Shown here: in pieces, positions 8,683-17,936 of the stretch
How positions within the stretch are numbered: position 1 is the stretch's first letter
Layout of the letters: each line of letters starts with the position of its first letter
Source of the DNA: Streptantibioticus silvisoli
GTDB taxonomy: Bacteria; Actinomycetota; Actinomycetes; Streptomycetales; Streptomycetaceae
DNA: 64,000 bases
NCBI RefSeq assembly: GCF_027947535.2
Contig: NZ_JAAGKO020000022.1
Coordinates: 1-64,000, forward strand
Direction: 5' to 3'
Position numbers and translations under genes: made by a program
Notes under the pieces: model-generated
What the model saw: only the letters and a program-made list of their open reading frames with translations
The model's database searches: none
What the model was told of the DNA's origin: nothing

Positions 8683-10407
8683 ATGGCCCGACAGTTGATC
8701 ACCAGCGCCCTGCCGTACATCAATGGCATCAAGCACCTGGGCAACATGGTCGGCTCCATGCTCCCCGCCGACGTCTACGCGCGGTACCTGCGCCAGCGCG
8801 GCCAGGACGTGCTGTACATCTGCGCCACCGACGAGCACGGCACCCCGGCCGAGCTGGCCGCCAAGGAGGCCGGGCTGCCGGTCGCCGAGTTCTGCGCGCA
8901 GCAGCACCGGGCGCAGAAGGCGGTCTACGACGGCTTCCAGATCTCGTTCGACTACTTCGGCCGCAGCTCCTCGCCGCAGAACCACGAGGCCACCCAGGAG
9001 ATCGCCCGCGAACTCCAGCGCAACGGGTTCATCGAGGAGCGGGCGATCCGGCAGGTCTACTCGCTGGACGACGAGCGCTTCCTGCCCGACCGGTACATCG
9101 TCGGCACCTGTCCGCACTGCGGCTACGACAAGGCGCGCGGCGACCAGTGCGAGAACTGCACCCGGGTGCTGGACCCGACCGACCTGATCGACGCCCGCTC
9201 GGCGATCAGCGGCAGCAGCCGGCTGGAGGTCCGCGAGACCAAGCACCTGTTCCTGCTCCAGTCGCTGCTGGCCGCCGAGGTCGAGGCGTGGGTGGACGAG
9301 CACGGCAAGGAGTGGCCGAACCTGGCCTCCTCCATCGCCCGCAAGTGGCTGACCGAGGGGCTGCAGGACCGGGCCATCACGCGTGACCTGGAGTGGGGCG
9401 TCCCGGTCCCGGCCGACACCTGGCCGGAGCTGGCCGCCGCGGGCAAGGTCTTCTATGTCTGGTTCGACGCGCCCATCGAGTACATCGGCGCGACCAGGGA
9501 GTGGGCCGACCTCGACCCGGCCGCCCGGGACTGGCGCTCGTGGTGGTGGGAGGCCGACGACACGGTCCGCTACACCGAGTTCATGGCCAAGGACAACGTC
9601 CCGTTCCACACCGTCATGTTCCCGGCGACCCTGCTGGGCACCCGGGCGGCGTGGAAGAAGGTGGACTTCGTCAAGGCGTTCAACTGGCTGAACTACTACG
9701 GCGGCAAGTTCTCCACCTCGCAGCGCCGCGGCGTCTTCACCGACGCCGCGCTGGAGGTGCTGCCGGCCGACTACTGGCGCTACTTCCTGATGGCCAACGC
9801 CCCGGAGTCCGACGACACCAGCTTCACCTGGGAGCTGTTCGCGGCCGGCGTCAACAAGGACCTGGCCGACACCCTCGGCAACTTCGTCAACCGGGTGCTG
9901 TCCTTCTCCCGCAAGCGGTTCGGCGACGCGGTCCCGGCCGGCAGCCCGGCGGGCGAGGCGGAGCACAAGCTGGGCGAGCAGATCGCCGCGCTGCTGGCGG
10001 AGTACGAGGAGCAGCTGGAGGCGCTCCAGTTCCGCAAGGCCGCGCAGGCGCTGCGGTCGCTGTGGAGCGCGGGCAACGCCTACCTGGAGGAGAAGGCGCC
10101 CTGGCTGGAGATCAAGACCGACCAGGACGCCGCCGCCCTGACCCTGCGCACCGCGATGAACCTCATCCACCTGTACGCGGTGGTCTCCGAGCCCTTCATC
10201 CCCTCCTCCGCCCGGGCGATGCGCGACGCCTTCACGCTGGAGTCGGACACCGCGACCTGGGTCGGCCCCGACCGGGCCCGCGCGCTGGACGCCGTCCCGG
10301 CCGGCACGCCGTTCACCGTGCCGCCGGTGCTGTTCGCCAAGATCACCGACGAGGACCTCGACGCCTTCCGCGAGCGCTTCGGCGGCGACCCGGACGCGAC
10401 GGCCTGA
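8683..10407 (+). CDS. metG: Methionyl-tRNA synthetase
   Basis: A 574-residue class I synthetase that charges tRNA-Met. The HIGH-like motif is HLGN (18-21) and the KMSKS-like motif is KFSTS (342-346). A zinc knuckle with CPHCG and CENC lies near residues 145-160. There is no C-terminal EMAP-type tRNA-binding domain, so this is the short form. The catalytic-core motif [11 protein letters not shown] is present. The gene is followed by a strong hairpin. By recalled gene order it belongs to the block with aspS rather than the one with serS. Confidence 0.96.
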   Translation: MARQLITSALPYINGIKHLGNMVGSMLPADVYARYLRQRGQDVLYICATDEHGTPAELAAKEAGLPVAEFCAQQHRAQKAVYDGFQISFDYFGRSSSPQNHEATQEIARELQRNGFIEERAIRQVYSLDDERFLPDRYIVGTCPHCGYDKARGDQCENCTRVLDPTDLIDARSAISGSSRLEVRETKHLFLLQSLLAAEVEAWVDEHGKEWPNLASSIARKWLTEGLQDRAITRDLEWGVPVPADTWPELAAAGKVFYVWFDAPIEYIGATREWADLDPAARDWRSWWWEADDTVRYTEFMAKDNVPFHTVMFPATLLGTRAAWKKVDFVKAFNWLNYYGGKFSTSQRRGVFTDAALEVLPADYWRYFLMANAPESDDTSFTWELFAAGVNKDLADTLGNFVNRVLSFSRKRFGDAVPAGSPAGEAEHKLGEQIAALLAEYEEQLEALQFRKAAQALRSLWSAGNAYLEEKAPWLEIKTDQDAAALTLRTAMNLIHLYAVVSEPFIPSSARAMRDAFTLESDTATWVGPDRARALDAVPAGTPFTVPPVLFAKITDEDLDAFRERFGGDPDATA

Positions 10408-10478
10408 CGACCGCCGTCGGCCGGCGCCGCGCGCGTGCGGCCCCGGCGACCGGCGGTCGGCACCGCACCGATCGTCCG

Positions 10479-10517
10479 CCGATGCCCCGGAACACCCACC
10501 GCGTTCCGGGGCATCGG
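10479..10517 (+). terminator. Strong hairpin after metG
   Basis: A perfect 15-bp stem (CCGATGCCCCGGAAC with its complement) and a 9-nt loop, 71 nt after the metG stop. It separates metG from the WXG-like cluster. Confidence 0.75.
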
Positions 10518-10625
10518 CGTACCCGCCCCACGTCTTCACACCATCTACGCAACTTCTGGGGGCACTTCGGGTGTCCCGTTTGACATGCTCAACCATTGCC
10601 ATGGCTTGACGGGGAGGATTTCGGC

Positions 10626-10919
10626 ATGGCGGATCTGACGGTGCACAGCGAGGTCCTCGACGACCTGAAGCGCACGTTCAGCCACATCACGCAGCAGATG
10701 GACGCCGCCCGCAAGGCGCTGTCCAACGCCGACGGCACGGTGGTCGGCGCGCCCTCGCTGATCGACGCGGTGCACGACTACGCGAACGACTGGAAGTACG
10801 GCATCGGCCAGATAGGCCAGCACACCCACAGCACGGTGGAAACCATCGACCAGATCGGCAAGACGTTCGACGACGCCGACATCAAACTGGCCAACTCACT
10901 GCACAAGGCGACCAAGTGA
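10626..10919 (+). CDS. WXG100-like small helical protein
   Basis: A 97-residue all-helical protein. The ATG at 10626 follows a strong GGGGAGGA site at 10611. Size, lack of a signal peptide and predicted helix-turn-helix shape fit the WXG100/ESAT-6 superfamily, although the exact W-x-G turn is not obvious (the central part reads DYANDWKYGIGQIG). Such proteins form pairs and accompany type VII secretion substrates. The stop overlaps the GTG of the next gene (GTGA at 10916-10919), which indicates co-translation and perhaps complex formation with that product. No ESX secretion machinery lies in the window. Confidence 0.7.
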   Translation: MADLTVHSEVLDDLKRTFSHITQQMDAARKALSNADGTVVGAPSLIDAVHDYANDWKYGIGQIGQHTHSTVETIDQIGKTFDDADIKLANSLHKATK

Positions 10920-12232
10920 CCACCGCGCACGACTTCCCCGCCCTCGGGTTCGACCCGGCCCCCGGCGACGTGGACCTGACCCGGGGTCTGGCACGGCAGC
11001 TGGGCTCCATAGCCACCGAACTCGGCACCACCGTCCAGGAGATCGACCAGATCGAGTGCGGCGCCTGGAAGGGCAAGGCCGCCAAGGCCTTCGCCGACCA
11101 CGTCGCGCACGACGTCGAACCGCTGCTGCGCAAGGCGCACGAGTCCTTCGAGCACTCCTCGCACGCGATGGCGAACTGGGCGAGCAGGCTGGACGGCTTC
11201 CAGCAGGAGGCCCGGGCGCTGGAGCGCGAGGCCGCCGCCAAGAAGTCCGCGCTGTCGTCCGCGCAGGCGGCGGCCGGTGTCAGCGTCGACGGCCACCGCC
11301 CGGTGCCCAGCCCGTCCCCCGAAACCGCGCCGCAGCCCTCCGCCGCGCAGGCGGCCGCCGCGGCCGCCGACGCCAAGCGCAAGCAGCACGCCCTCAGCGA
11401 CGCCGACTCCGCGCTGAACGGCGTCATCAGCCGCGCCCACGAGCTCCAGGACCGCTACAACTCGGCCGCCAAGGCGATCGGCGGCCAGCTGCACAAGGCC
11501 GGCGACATCGCGCCGGACAAGCCGGGCTTCTTCAGCCGCATGGTCCACGACGTGGAGGGCGCCTGGACGGACTGCGCCCAGTGGCTGCACGACCACGCCG
11601 ACATGATCGCCCATATCGGCGACATCCTGAGCGCCATCAGCAGCGTGCTCGGCGTACTGGCCATCATCACCGCGCCGCTGGAGCCGCTGGGCGCGATCTT
11701 CGCCGCCAGCGCGATGGCGTTCAGCGGCGCGGCGCTGCTGACCCAGGGCCTGGCCAAGCTGGAGGGCGCCGACGTCAGCTGGGCCGACCTGGCCTTCGAC
11801 GCGGTCGGCCTCATCCCCGGCATCAAGGGCGCCACCTCCGGCGTCAAGCTCGCCGAGGGCGCCGACGTGGCGGCCCGCGCCGGGCAGCTCGGTGACGACG
11901 TGCGCGGGGTGACCGGGATCAGCAAGCAGTTCAAGCTCTTCGGTCCGCTCAAGGCGTTCCCCGTGCTCAGGGCCAACAACGCGGCCGGGCGCGCCACGCT
12001 GGCCATGGAGGGCGCGTACCAGAACGTGCGCGGCGGGCAGTTGCTCGGTTCCAAGGGCGTCAACATGCTGACCAAGCTGCCGTTCATCAAATCGACCGAG
12101 CTGATCGCGCCGATGAGCGGGCTGGGCCGGGGCATCGACGCCACCGTCAAGGGCGCGATGACGGCCCGCAAGATCCACGGCATCGCGAAGAACGACTTCG
12201 GGCTCGGGGCCTCCCCGGTCCCGGCGCACTGA
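10916..12232 (+). CDS. Putative type VII-secreted WXG-domain protein with hydrophobic segment
   Basis: 438 residues. The N-terminal third is a long helical region with a WXG-type turn (CGAWKGKAAKAF, Trp51 and Gly53), matching the putative T7SS-secreted domain found in Streptomyces. A Ser/Pro/Ala-rich linker (about 120-155) leads to a second helical stretch. A hydrophobic hairpin near residues 245-275 (VLGVLAIITAP, then an Ala/Phe-rich segment) could insert in membranes. The remainder, up to PVPAH at the end, has no recognisable enzymatic domain. The layout resembles LXG/WXG-type effectors, but no toxin active site is visible. Coupled to the small helical protein upstream. Confidence 0.62.
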   Translation: MTTAHDFPALGFDPAPGDVDLTRGLARQLGSIATELGTTVQEIDQIECGAWKGKAAKAFADHVAHDVEPLLRKAHESFEHSSHAMANWASRLDGFQQEARALEREAAAKKSALSSAQAAAGVSVDGHRPVPSPSPETAPQPSAAQAAAAAADAKRKQHALSDADSALNGVISRAHELQDRYNSAAKAIGGQLHKAGDIAPDKPGFFSRMVHDVEGAWTDCAQWLHDHADMIAHIGDILSAISSVLGVLAIITAPLEPLGAIFAASAMAFSGAALLTQGLAKLEGADVSWADLAFDAVGLIPGIKGATSGVKLAEGADVAARAGQLGDDVRGVTGISKQFKLFGPLKAFPVLRANNAAGRATLAMEGAYQNVRGGQLLGSKGVNMLTKLPFIKSTELIAPMSGLGRGIDATVKGAMTARKIHGIAKNDFGLGASPVPAH

Positions 12233-12242
12233 GAGGGACGCC

Positions 12243-12953
12243 ATGACGGACACGGCGGCCGGCTTCGCGCCGGGCGCGGGCCCGGATCCGGGCTCCGGCC
12301 CCGCCGGCGGGGTCCGGCTGCCACCGATGACCTTCGGGGTGCCGGAGGGCCTGCACGCGGTACCGCTGCCGCTGGACGCCGCCGAACGCGGCGCCGCGGT
12401 GGCCGAACTGGTCCGCGACATCTTCCCCGAGGGCGACGCCGACCTGTGGACCGTCCTTCAGGCGGTCTACGGCCAGGTGGCGGAGGACCTGGTGGCGGCC
12501 GGGGTCGCCTTCACCGGTATCGGGCTGTTCGACGTCGGGGAGGGCCAGGTCGGCCACTGCTCGCTGACCGTGGGCGCGATGCCGTCCGGCCAGCCCGACG
12601 CCGAGATCGCCGCGCTCGGCCTGCGTGAGCTGTGGGGCCGGCGCCCGCTGCACGACGTCCAGTGGCTCGACCTGCCGTGCGGTCCCGGCGTGTCGGTCAC
12701 CACCTCGCGCAGCGTGGTCATCGACGGCGCCTACACGGCCAGCGGCGAGGACGTCACCGTGACCAGCGGACAGCTCCAGGTGTACGTACCGTTCCCCGCG
12801 GCGCCGTACACCGCGGTCTTCACCATGGACACCGCGGCCGTCGAGCACGTCGAGGACTTCGGCGCGCTGATGGGCGCGATCCTGGCGTCGGTGGCGTTCC
12901 CGGCGGAGGAGGACGCCGAGTCGCCGTCCGGCGCGGTGGGGCCGACGGCCTGA
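12243..12953 (+). CDS. Conserved hypothetical protein in the WXG cluster
   Basis: A 236-residue acidic cytosolic protein of unknown function. The ATG follows GAGAGGGAC, 10 nt after the previous stop, so it is in the same operon. The first 30 residues are Gly/Pro-rich and disordered; the rest appears as a mixed alpha/beta domain (GIGLFDVGEGQVGHCSLTVG, then VSVTTSRSVVIDGAY and QLQVYVPFP). There is no signal peptide or membrane segment. By position it could be a chaperone or immunity-type partner of the T7SS-like protein, but nothing in the sequence proves this. Confidence 0.6.
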   Translation: MTDTAAGFAPGAGPDPGSGPAGGVRLPPMTFGVPEGLHAVPLPLDAAERGAAVAELVRDIFPEGDADLWTVLQAVYGQVAEDLVAAGVAFTGIGLFDVGEGQVGHCSLTVGAMPSGQPDAEIAALGLRELWGRRPLHDVQWLDLPCGPGVSVTTSRSVVIDGAYTASGEDVTVTSGQLQVYVPFPAAPYTAVFTMDTAAVEHVEDFGALMGAILASVAFPAEEDAESPSGAVGPTA

Positions 12954-12956
12954 CGA

Positions 12957-13260
12957 TCCGAACGGCGTGATGATCCGCACGATCCGATGATCCGCACGGC
13001 GTGATGATCTGAGCGGCATGACATCCGAAGACGTGAAGTCCCGAAGACCGCACCATCCGACAACCTCATGTCCCGAAGACGTGAAGTCCAGGAAACCGTA
13101 AGTCCTGAAGACGTGAAGTCCCGAAGACGTGAAGTCCCGAAGACGTGAAGTCCGGAAAACCGTAGGTCCCGAAGACGTGACCACCGGAAGAGCTCACGAC
13201 CCGACGATGTGAAAACCCGACGTCCGACGACCTCACGACCCGACGACCCGATGGCCCGAC
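12957..13260. repeat. Array of 16-bp imperfect tandem repeats
   Basis: The whole gap between two genes is built of 16-base units with consensus CCGAAGACGTGAAGTC. Units keep register from 13025 to at least 13216 (13025, 13041, 13057, 13073, 13089, 13105, 13121, 13137, 13153, 13169, 13185, 13201), and degenerate copies extend to both sides. Three neighbouring copies (13105-13152) are nearly identical. GC content is lower than in the flanking genes. 16 is not a multiple of 3 and no start/RBS fits, so it is probably non-coding. Confidence 0.85.
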
Positions 13261-13331
13261 AACCTGACGGCGCGGACGAAGCGAACGGCGCGGGCCCCGC
13301 GCACGGCGAGACGGTGAAGGAGACCGAGGCA

Positions 13332-14210
13332 ATGAACTGGTACCCGGACGCGGACGAGACGGTCGTCGTGCGATTCACCGCCAACTTCGCCTCCGGGCTG
13401 CACCCGGCCGTGGCCGGCCAGCGGTACTTCCGCGACCCCGAGCGCCGGGACATCCAGGGGGAGCTGGCCGGCTGGCCGCCCGGTCCGCAGTTCACCCCGC
13501 ACTCCAGGGGCGACCGGGCCGCGCGGCGCACCGGGCGGGCGCTGGGCATCGGCATCCCGCTGGTGCTCAACCTGGCCGCCGAGGTGCTGGGCGCGCTCGG
13601 CACCCCGTTCGGCGGCAGCGACGGCAACGGCTCGCCGCAGGAGCCCGCCGACGAGGTGGAGGACTTCCCCGTGCTGTGGGCCGCGCCGGGCACCCTGGCC
13701 AGGACCCTGCCGTGGCAGCTGGACCCCGGGCGCCGGCCGGCCGGGTACCGCACCGAGGCCGTACTGACCGACCGGCGCCTGGTGCTGCTGGGCGTCGGCG
13801 CCGGTCTCGGGCCGGCCGACGTGCTCGCCGAGATCCCGCGCGACCGGCTGGCCGACGCCGAGCACCTGGTCTACAGCGAGGCGCGGATGGACGTCCGGCT
13901 GACGTTCGCCGACGGCTCGTGGGCGCGGCTGTCCACCGGCAACCCGGACAACGCCGCCAAGGTCACCGCGTTCCTCGGCGGCGAGCTGCGGGTGCTCACC
14001 GAGGCCGACCTCACCGACGCCCAGCGCGCCCGCGTCGCCCGTTTCACCGCGGCGCTCCCGCCCGGCTTCCAGCCGCCGGTGTTCACCGCGAAGCCCGGCG
14101 GGATCGTCCTGGTCGAGTCGGCGCTGCGGTCGAAGAACGGCCGCTCCGAGGAGGTGTCGGCGATCTACCTGAACGCGGACGGGGAGTCGCAGGCTCCGGC
14201 CGGGGCGTGA
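13332..14210 (+). CDS. Hypothetical protein, possibly PH/GRAM-like
   Basis: 292 residues from the ATG at 13332, which has a GAAGGAG site upstream; an earlier in-frame ATG (13209) would start within the repeat array and gives a low-complexity leader, so it was not chosen. No signal peptide. The central part (VLTDRRLVLLGVG, IPRDRLADAEH, LTFADGSWARLS) has the rhythm of bacterial PH-like/GRAM domains. The product is otherwise unknown. It may belong to the WXG cluster, although the repeat array separates it by 378 nt. Confidence 0.55.
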   Translation: MNWYPDADETVVVRFTANFASGLHPAVAGQRYFRDPERRDIQGELAGWPPGPQFTPHSRGDRAARRTGRALGIGIPLVLNLAAEVLGALGTPFGGSDGNGSPQEPADEVEDFPVLWAAPGTLARTLPWQLDPGRRPAGYRTEAVLTDRRLVLLGVGAGLGPADVLAEIPRDRLADAEHLVYSEARMDVRLTFADGSWARLSTGNPDNAAKVTAFLGGELRVLTEADLTDAQRARVARFTAALPPGFQPPVFTAKPGGIVLVESALRSKNGRSEEVSAIYLNADGESQAPAGA

Positions 14211-14333
14211 GCCGCCGCCCCGGGCCGGAGGTGGGGAGCCGCTGACCGTTTCCGCCGCGCTGTTCACGTCGGATCGGCAGCGTTCCGACCACGCCACCCG
14301 CGACGGTCCCGGCACCCGCGACGGTCGCCGGTG

Positions 14334-15476
14334 TCAGTCCCGGCCGGCGAAGGGGCCCGGCCGGGCGAAGACCTCCGCGGTGAAGCGCCGGCCCATCCGG
14401 TGCTGGGCGACGGCGTCGGGGTGGAGGCCGTCGGGCAGGTGGGCGGTGTCGTGCGGGCCCAGGAGGGCGCGGCCGTCGAGGTGGTGCAGGTGGGGGTCGT
14501 CGGCGGCGCGGTCCCGCACGAGGGCGGCCAGCTCCTCGCGGATGACGGTGAGGGTCAGCGCGCCGGCCGCGACGTCGTCGGGGTCGCCGAGGGCGACGAG
14601 CGTGCCGTCGGGGCCGGCGCCGGTGGGGCCGGGGTGGTGTTCGACGGCCAGGCAGGAGACCGGTGAGACCACCAGCAGCGGCACCTCGGGGTGGCCGTCG
14701 CGGACGGTGTCGAGGAAGCCGTGCACCGCGGGGGCGAACGAACGGCGGCGGAAGGTCGCGGTGTTGACGACGTTGATGCCGATCTTGACGCTGATCAGAT
14801 CGGCGGGGGTGTCGCGGATCGTCCGGGCGACGAACGGGTCGAGCACGGCGTTGCCGGCCAGGCTGAGGTTGAGCAGTTCCACGCCGGCCGCGCGGGCCGC
14901 CACGGCCGGCCAGGTGCCGGTGGGCCGGTCCGCGCCGGGGCCCTGGCTGATGGAGCTGCCGTAGTGCGTCCAGCGGCGCCTGCCGTGCGGGCCCGGCGCG
15001 GTGATCGGCGCGTCGGCGCGCAGCGCGACCAGTTCGCAGGGGGTGTCCTGCGGCAGCCACAGCTCGACGTCCTTGGCACCGGACGCCAGCCCGTCGAACC
15101 GTACGGTCCCCGGCTCACCGGCCTCCAGCTCGCCGTCCGGCCACAGGACGTTGCCGGCCGGCGCGGCGGCGGACCCGGTCAGCTCGCCGTCCACCACCAG
15201 GTCGACGGTGCCGGGGTCCGGGCGCCGGGTGTCGTCGGGGGTGGGCGAGACCGTGGTCAGCAGCCGCAGTTCGACCGCGGTGGCCGCGGTGCGGAAGGCC
15301 AGCCGGACCCCGGACGGCGTCATGGTGACCGCGTCCAGGAACGGCCCCGGGTACTGGGCCCGGGTCCAGGCCGGCAGCCGACGCGGCAGGACGCCGGCCA
15401 GGGTGCGTTCCAGGTCGAGCGCGCCGCGGATCTCCACCGGGCCGCCGGCCGGCTCCACCTCGTGCCACGTCGTCAT
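14334..15476 (-). CDS. SGNH/GDSL-type esterase with N-terminal beta domain
   Basis: A 380-residue predicted esterase without signal peptide. Residues 1-160 look like a carbohydrate-esterase-type beta domain; the SGNH fold follows. Block I is YGSSISQG (nucleophilic Ser in GSS), block II LAGN, block III KIGINVVN, and block V LHPDAVAQHR supplies Asp and His. The variant SSIS instead of GDS is typical of a bacterial subgroup that includes acetyl-xylan-type esterases. It lies 103 nt downstream of aspS, but a hairpin separates the two, so independent transcription is likely. Confidence 0.82.
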   Translation of the reverse strand: MTTWHEVEPAGGPVEIRGALDLERTLAGVLPRRLPAWTRAQYPGPFLDAVTMTPSGVRLAFRTAATAVELRLLTTVSPTPDDTRRPDPGTVDLVVDGELTGSAAAPAGNVLWPDGELEAGEPGTVRFDGLASGAKDVELWLPQDTPCELVALRADAPITAPGPHGRRRWTHYGSSISQGPGADRPTGTWPAVAARAAGVELLNLSLAGNAVLDPFVARTIRDTPADLISVKIGINVVNTATFRRRSFAPAVHGFLDTVRDGHPEVPLLVVSPVSCLAVEHHPGPTGAGPDGTLVALGDPDDVAAGALTLTVIREELAALVRDRAADDPHLHHLDGRALLGPHDTAHLPDGLHPDAVAQHRMGRRFTAEVFARPGPFAGRD

Positions 15477-15531
15477 CGCCCGCCCCGCCTCTCGTCCCGT
15501 CCCGGCAGCCCGTGTCGGCGGACCCGGACGA

Positions 15532-15559
15532 GGCCCCGGCGACCGTGGTCACCGGGGCC
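15532..15559 (-). terminator. Hairpin downstream of aspS
   Basis: GGCCCCGG, GACC, GGTC and CCGGGGCC form a nearly perfect stem with single-base bulges, 20 nt after the aspS stop on the - strand. Confidence 0.6.
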
Positions 15560-15579
15560 CGTCGAACCGTAGCGCGGGA

Positions 15580-17361
15580 TTACTCCGGCTTGCCGGAGGC
15601 CTTGGCGGCCGGCTTGCGGATGTTCAGGTGCAGCTCGCGCAGCCGGGCCTCGCCGACCTCGCTCGGCGCGCCCATGAGCAGGTCCTGGGCGTTCTGGTTG
15701 AGCGGGAACGCGATGGTCTCGCGGATGTTGGGCTCGTCGGCCAGCAGCATCACGATGCGGTCGACGCCGGGGGCGATGCCACCGTGCGGCGGGGCGCCGA
15801 GGTGGAAGGCGCGCAGCATGCCGCCGAACTCGGCCTCGACGGTCTCGCGCGAGTAGCCGGCGATCTCGAACGCCTTGTACATGACGTCGGGTTCGTGGTT
15901 GCGGATGGCGCCGGAGGACAGCTCGACGCCGTTGCACACGATGTCGTACTGCCAGGCCAGGATGTCCAGCGGGTCCTTGGTCTCCAGCGCCTCCAGGCCG
16001 CCCTGCGGCATGGAGAACGGGTTGTGGCTGAACTCGACCGCGCCGGTGTCCTCGTTGCGCTCGTACATCGGGAAGTCGACGATCCAGCAGAACCGGAAGA
16101 CGTTCTCCTCGAACTGGCCGGCCCGCTTGGCGGCCTCGACGCGGACCGCGCCCATGATCTTGGAGACCTCGTCGAACTCGCCCGCGCCGAAGAAGATCGC
16201 GTGGCCGGGGCCGGCGTTCAGCTCGCCGAGCAGCGCCTTGACGTCCTCCTCGGTGAGGAACTTGGCGATCGGGCCGCTGAGGGCGAGGTCGTCGCCGACC
16301 CGGACCCAGGCCAGGCCCTTGGCGCCCTGCTCGGCCGCGTAGTCGCCGAGCTGGTCGAAGAACTTGCGCGGCTGGCCGGCGGTGTCCGGCACGGCGAGCG
16401 CGCGGACGTGCTTGCCGGCGAACGCCTTGAAGCCGGAGCCGGCGAAGACGTGGGAGACGTCGGTGAGTTCGAGCTTGGCGCGCAGGTCGGGCTTGTCGGA
16501 GCCGTACTTGAGCATCGACTCGCGGAACGGGATGCGCGGGAACGGCGAGGTGACCGGCAGGCCGCCGCCGAACTCCTCGAACAGCCCGGTCATCATCTGC
16601 TCGATGACCTGGAAGACGTCCTCCTGCTCGACGAAGCTCATCTCGACGTCGAGCTGGTAGAACTCGCCGGGCGAGCGGTCGGCGCGGCTGTCCTCGTCGC
16701 GGAAGCACGGCGCGATCTGGAAGTAGCGGTCGAAGCCGGAGATCATCAGCAGCTGCTTGAACTGCTGCGGCGCCTGCGGCAGCGCGTAGAACTTCCCGGG
16801 GTGCAGCCGGGAGGGGACCAGGAAGTCGCGGGCGCCCTCGGGGGAGGTGGCCGACAGGATCGGGGTGGCCATCTCGTTGAACCCGGCGTCGGTCATCCGG
16901 CGGCGGATCGAGGCGATGACGGCCGAGCGCAGCATGATGTTGCGGTGCATGCGCTGGCGTCGCAGGTCCAGGACGCGGTTGCTCAGCCGCGCCTCCTCGT
17001 TGGCGTTGTCCTCCGGGAAGACCGGGAACGGCAGCGGGTCGGCGGCGCCGAGCACCTCGATCGCGGAGACCTCGACCTCGATCGCGCCGGTGGGCAGCTC
17101 GGGGTTGACGTTCTCCGCGCTGCGGGCGAGCACCACGCCGTCGACGCGCAGCACGGACTCCTTGGACTGCCGCTCCAGCGCCTCGTAGGCGGGGGTGTCC
17201 GGGCGGGCGACCAGCTGGACGATGCCGTAGTGGTCGCGCAGGTCGACGAAGAGGATGCCGCCCAGATTCCGTCGGTTGTGCAGCCAGCCCGACAGGCGCA
17301 CGGTGGCGCCGACGTCGCTGGCGCGCAGCGCGCCGCAGGTGTGGGAACGGTACCGATGCAT
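15580..17361 (-). CDS. aspS: Aspartyl-tRNA synthetase
   Basis: A 593-residue class II synthetase of the bacterial type. The start is the ATG at 17361 ([12 protein letters not shown]); the frame stays open far upstream through a repeat-rich gap, but those translations are low complexity. An OB-fold anticodon-binding domain (about 1-110) is followed by the catalytic core with motif 2 ([19 protein letters not shown]) and motif 3 ([21 protein letters not shown]). The bacterial GAD insertion lies in between. Length and ending ([14 protein letters not shown]) are normal for Streptomyces. Confidence 0.97.
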   Translation of the reverse strand: MHRYRSHTCGALRASDVGATVRLSGWLHNRRNLGGILFVDLRDHYGIVQLVARPDTPAYEALERQSKESVLRVDGVVLARSAENVNPELPTGAIEVEVSAIEVLGAADPLPFPVFPEDNANEEARLSNRVLDLRRQRMHRNIMLRSAVIASIRRRMTDAGFNEMATPILSATSPEGARDFLVPSRLHPGKFYALPQAPQQFKQLLMISGFDRYFQIAPCFRDEDSRADRSPGEFYQLDVEMSFVEQEDVFQVIEQMMTGLFEEFGGGLPVTSPFPRIPFRESMLKYGSDKPDLRAKLELTDVSHVFAGSGFKAFAGKHVRALAVPDTAGQPRKFFDQLGDYAAEQGAKGLAWVRVGDDLALSGPIAKFLTEEDVKALLGELNAGPGHAIFFGAGEFDEVSKIMGAVRVEAAKRAGQFEENVFRFCWIVDFPMYERNEDTGAVEFSHNPFSMPQGGLEALETKDPLDILAWQYDIVCNGVELSSGAIRNHEPDVMYKAFEIAGYSRETVEAEFGGMLRAFHLGAPPHGGIAPGVDRIVMLLADEPNIRETIAFPLNQNAQDLLMGAPSEVGEARLRELHLNIRKPAAKASGKPE

Positions 17362-17923
17362 CGTCCATCCAAGGTCGGATCGCGGGAAGCCCCTCAACGG
17401 GCCGGTGTCAGGCTTGGCAAGGGTACCGTGGCGTTTCCTCCGAAGTCCTTGGCATATACATGGCCGCAGTCCTCGGCATATGCATGGCCGGCGCCCGGTC
17501 GCCACCCACTCGCCGCCCACCACCGCGCGGCGGGCGGCGCGGACGGCGCCGGCCTCCGCCGGGCTTCCGCCGGACTTCCGCCGGGACGCGGCACGGATGA
17601 CGTACGGCTGCTGCTCGAACGGCGCGGGGTTCCCCTCGGACGGCGCACGGGTGACGTACCGCTGCTGCTCGAACGGCGCCGGGTTCCCGCTGGGACGCCT
17701 CCCGGACGGCGCGCGTCCGGACACCGCACGCCTCGCCGTGGCACTGCGGGCCGTAGCACCGCGGGCCGTGGCACCGCAGGCCGTGGCACCGTGGCACCGT
17801 GGCACCGTGGCACCGTGGGCCGTGGCATCGCGGGTCGCGCGGAGCACCGGCGAGATTCACTCTCCGTGTGCGGGGAGGTCCGGACGGCGGTCGGCCCGAG
17901 GGGCATATCCGGTCATGTCTTAT
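17362..17923. repeat. Divergent gap aspS / phosphatase gene filled with short tandem repeats
   Basis: No gene. It contains: a direct repeat of about 23 bp with CATATACATGGCC / CATATGCATGGCC (about 17449-17492); two copies of a 54-bp unit starting at 17598 and 17652, each with the core GCTGCTGCTCGAACGGCGC; and a GTGGCACC array (about 17735-17830), first as 15-bp units then as at least four 8-bp units. The aspS promoter must lie here; TACCCT on the - strand near 17421-17426 is a candidate -10. Confidence 0.75.
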
Positions 17924-17929
17924 TACAGT
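17924..17929 (+). promoter_or_regulatory. -10 box of a leaderless promoter
   Basis: TACAGT is followed by 7 nt and the ATG at 17937. No Shine-Dalgarno is present. Confidence 0.6.
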
Positions 17930-17936
17930 GGTCCCG

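Noticed and set aside
8437-10602. 721-codon open frame on the - strand opposite metG
   Set aside because: It is antisense to a clear metG gene; its translation is Gly/Arg/Val-rich without any motif, the usual high-GC shadow.
13025-13216. CRISPR array
   Set aside because: The 16-bp units are directly adjacent without unique spacers and drift in sequence; no cas gene is near.
13209-13331. Upstream start of the hypothetical protein at 13332
   Set aside because: The extra 41 residues come from the repeat array, and GAAGGAG is spaced for the ATG at 13332.
17362-17847. N-terminal extension of aspS to 17847
   Set aside because: The extension is low-complexity Arg/Ala/Ser sequence from tandem repeats; AspS proteins start at the [10 protein letters not shown] position.
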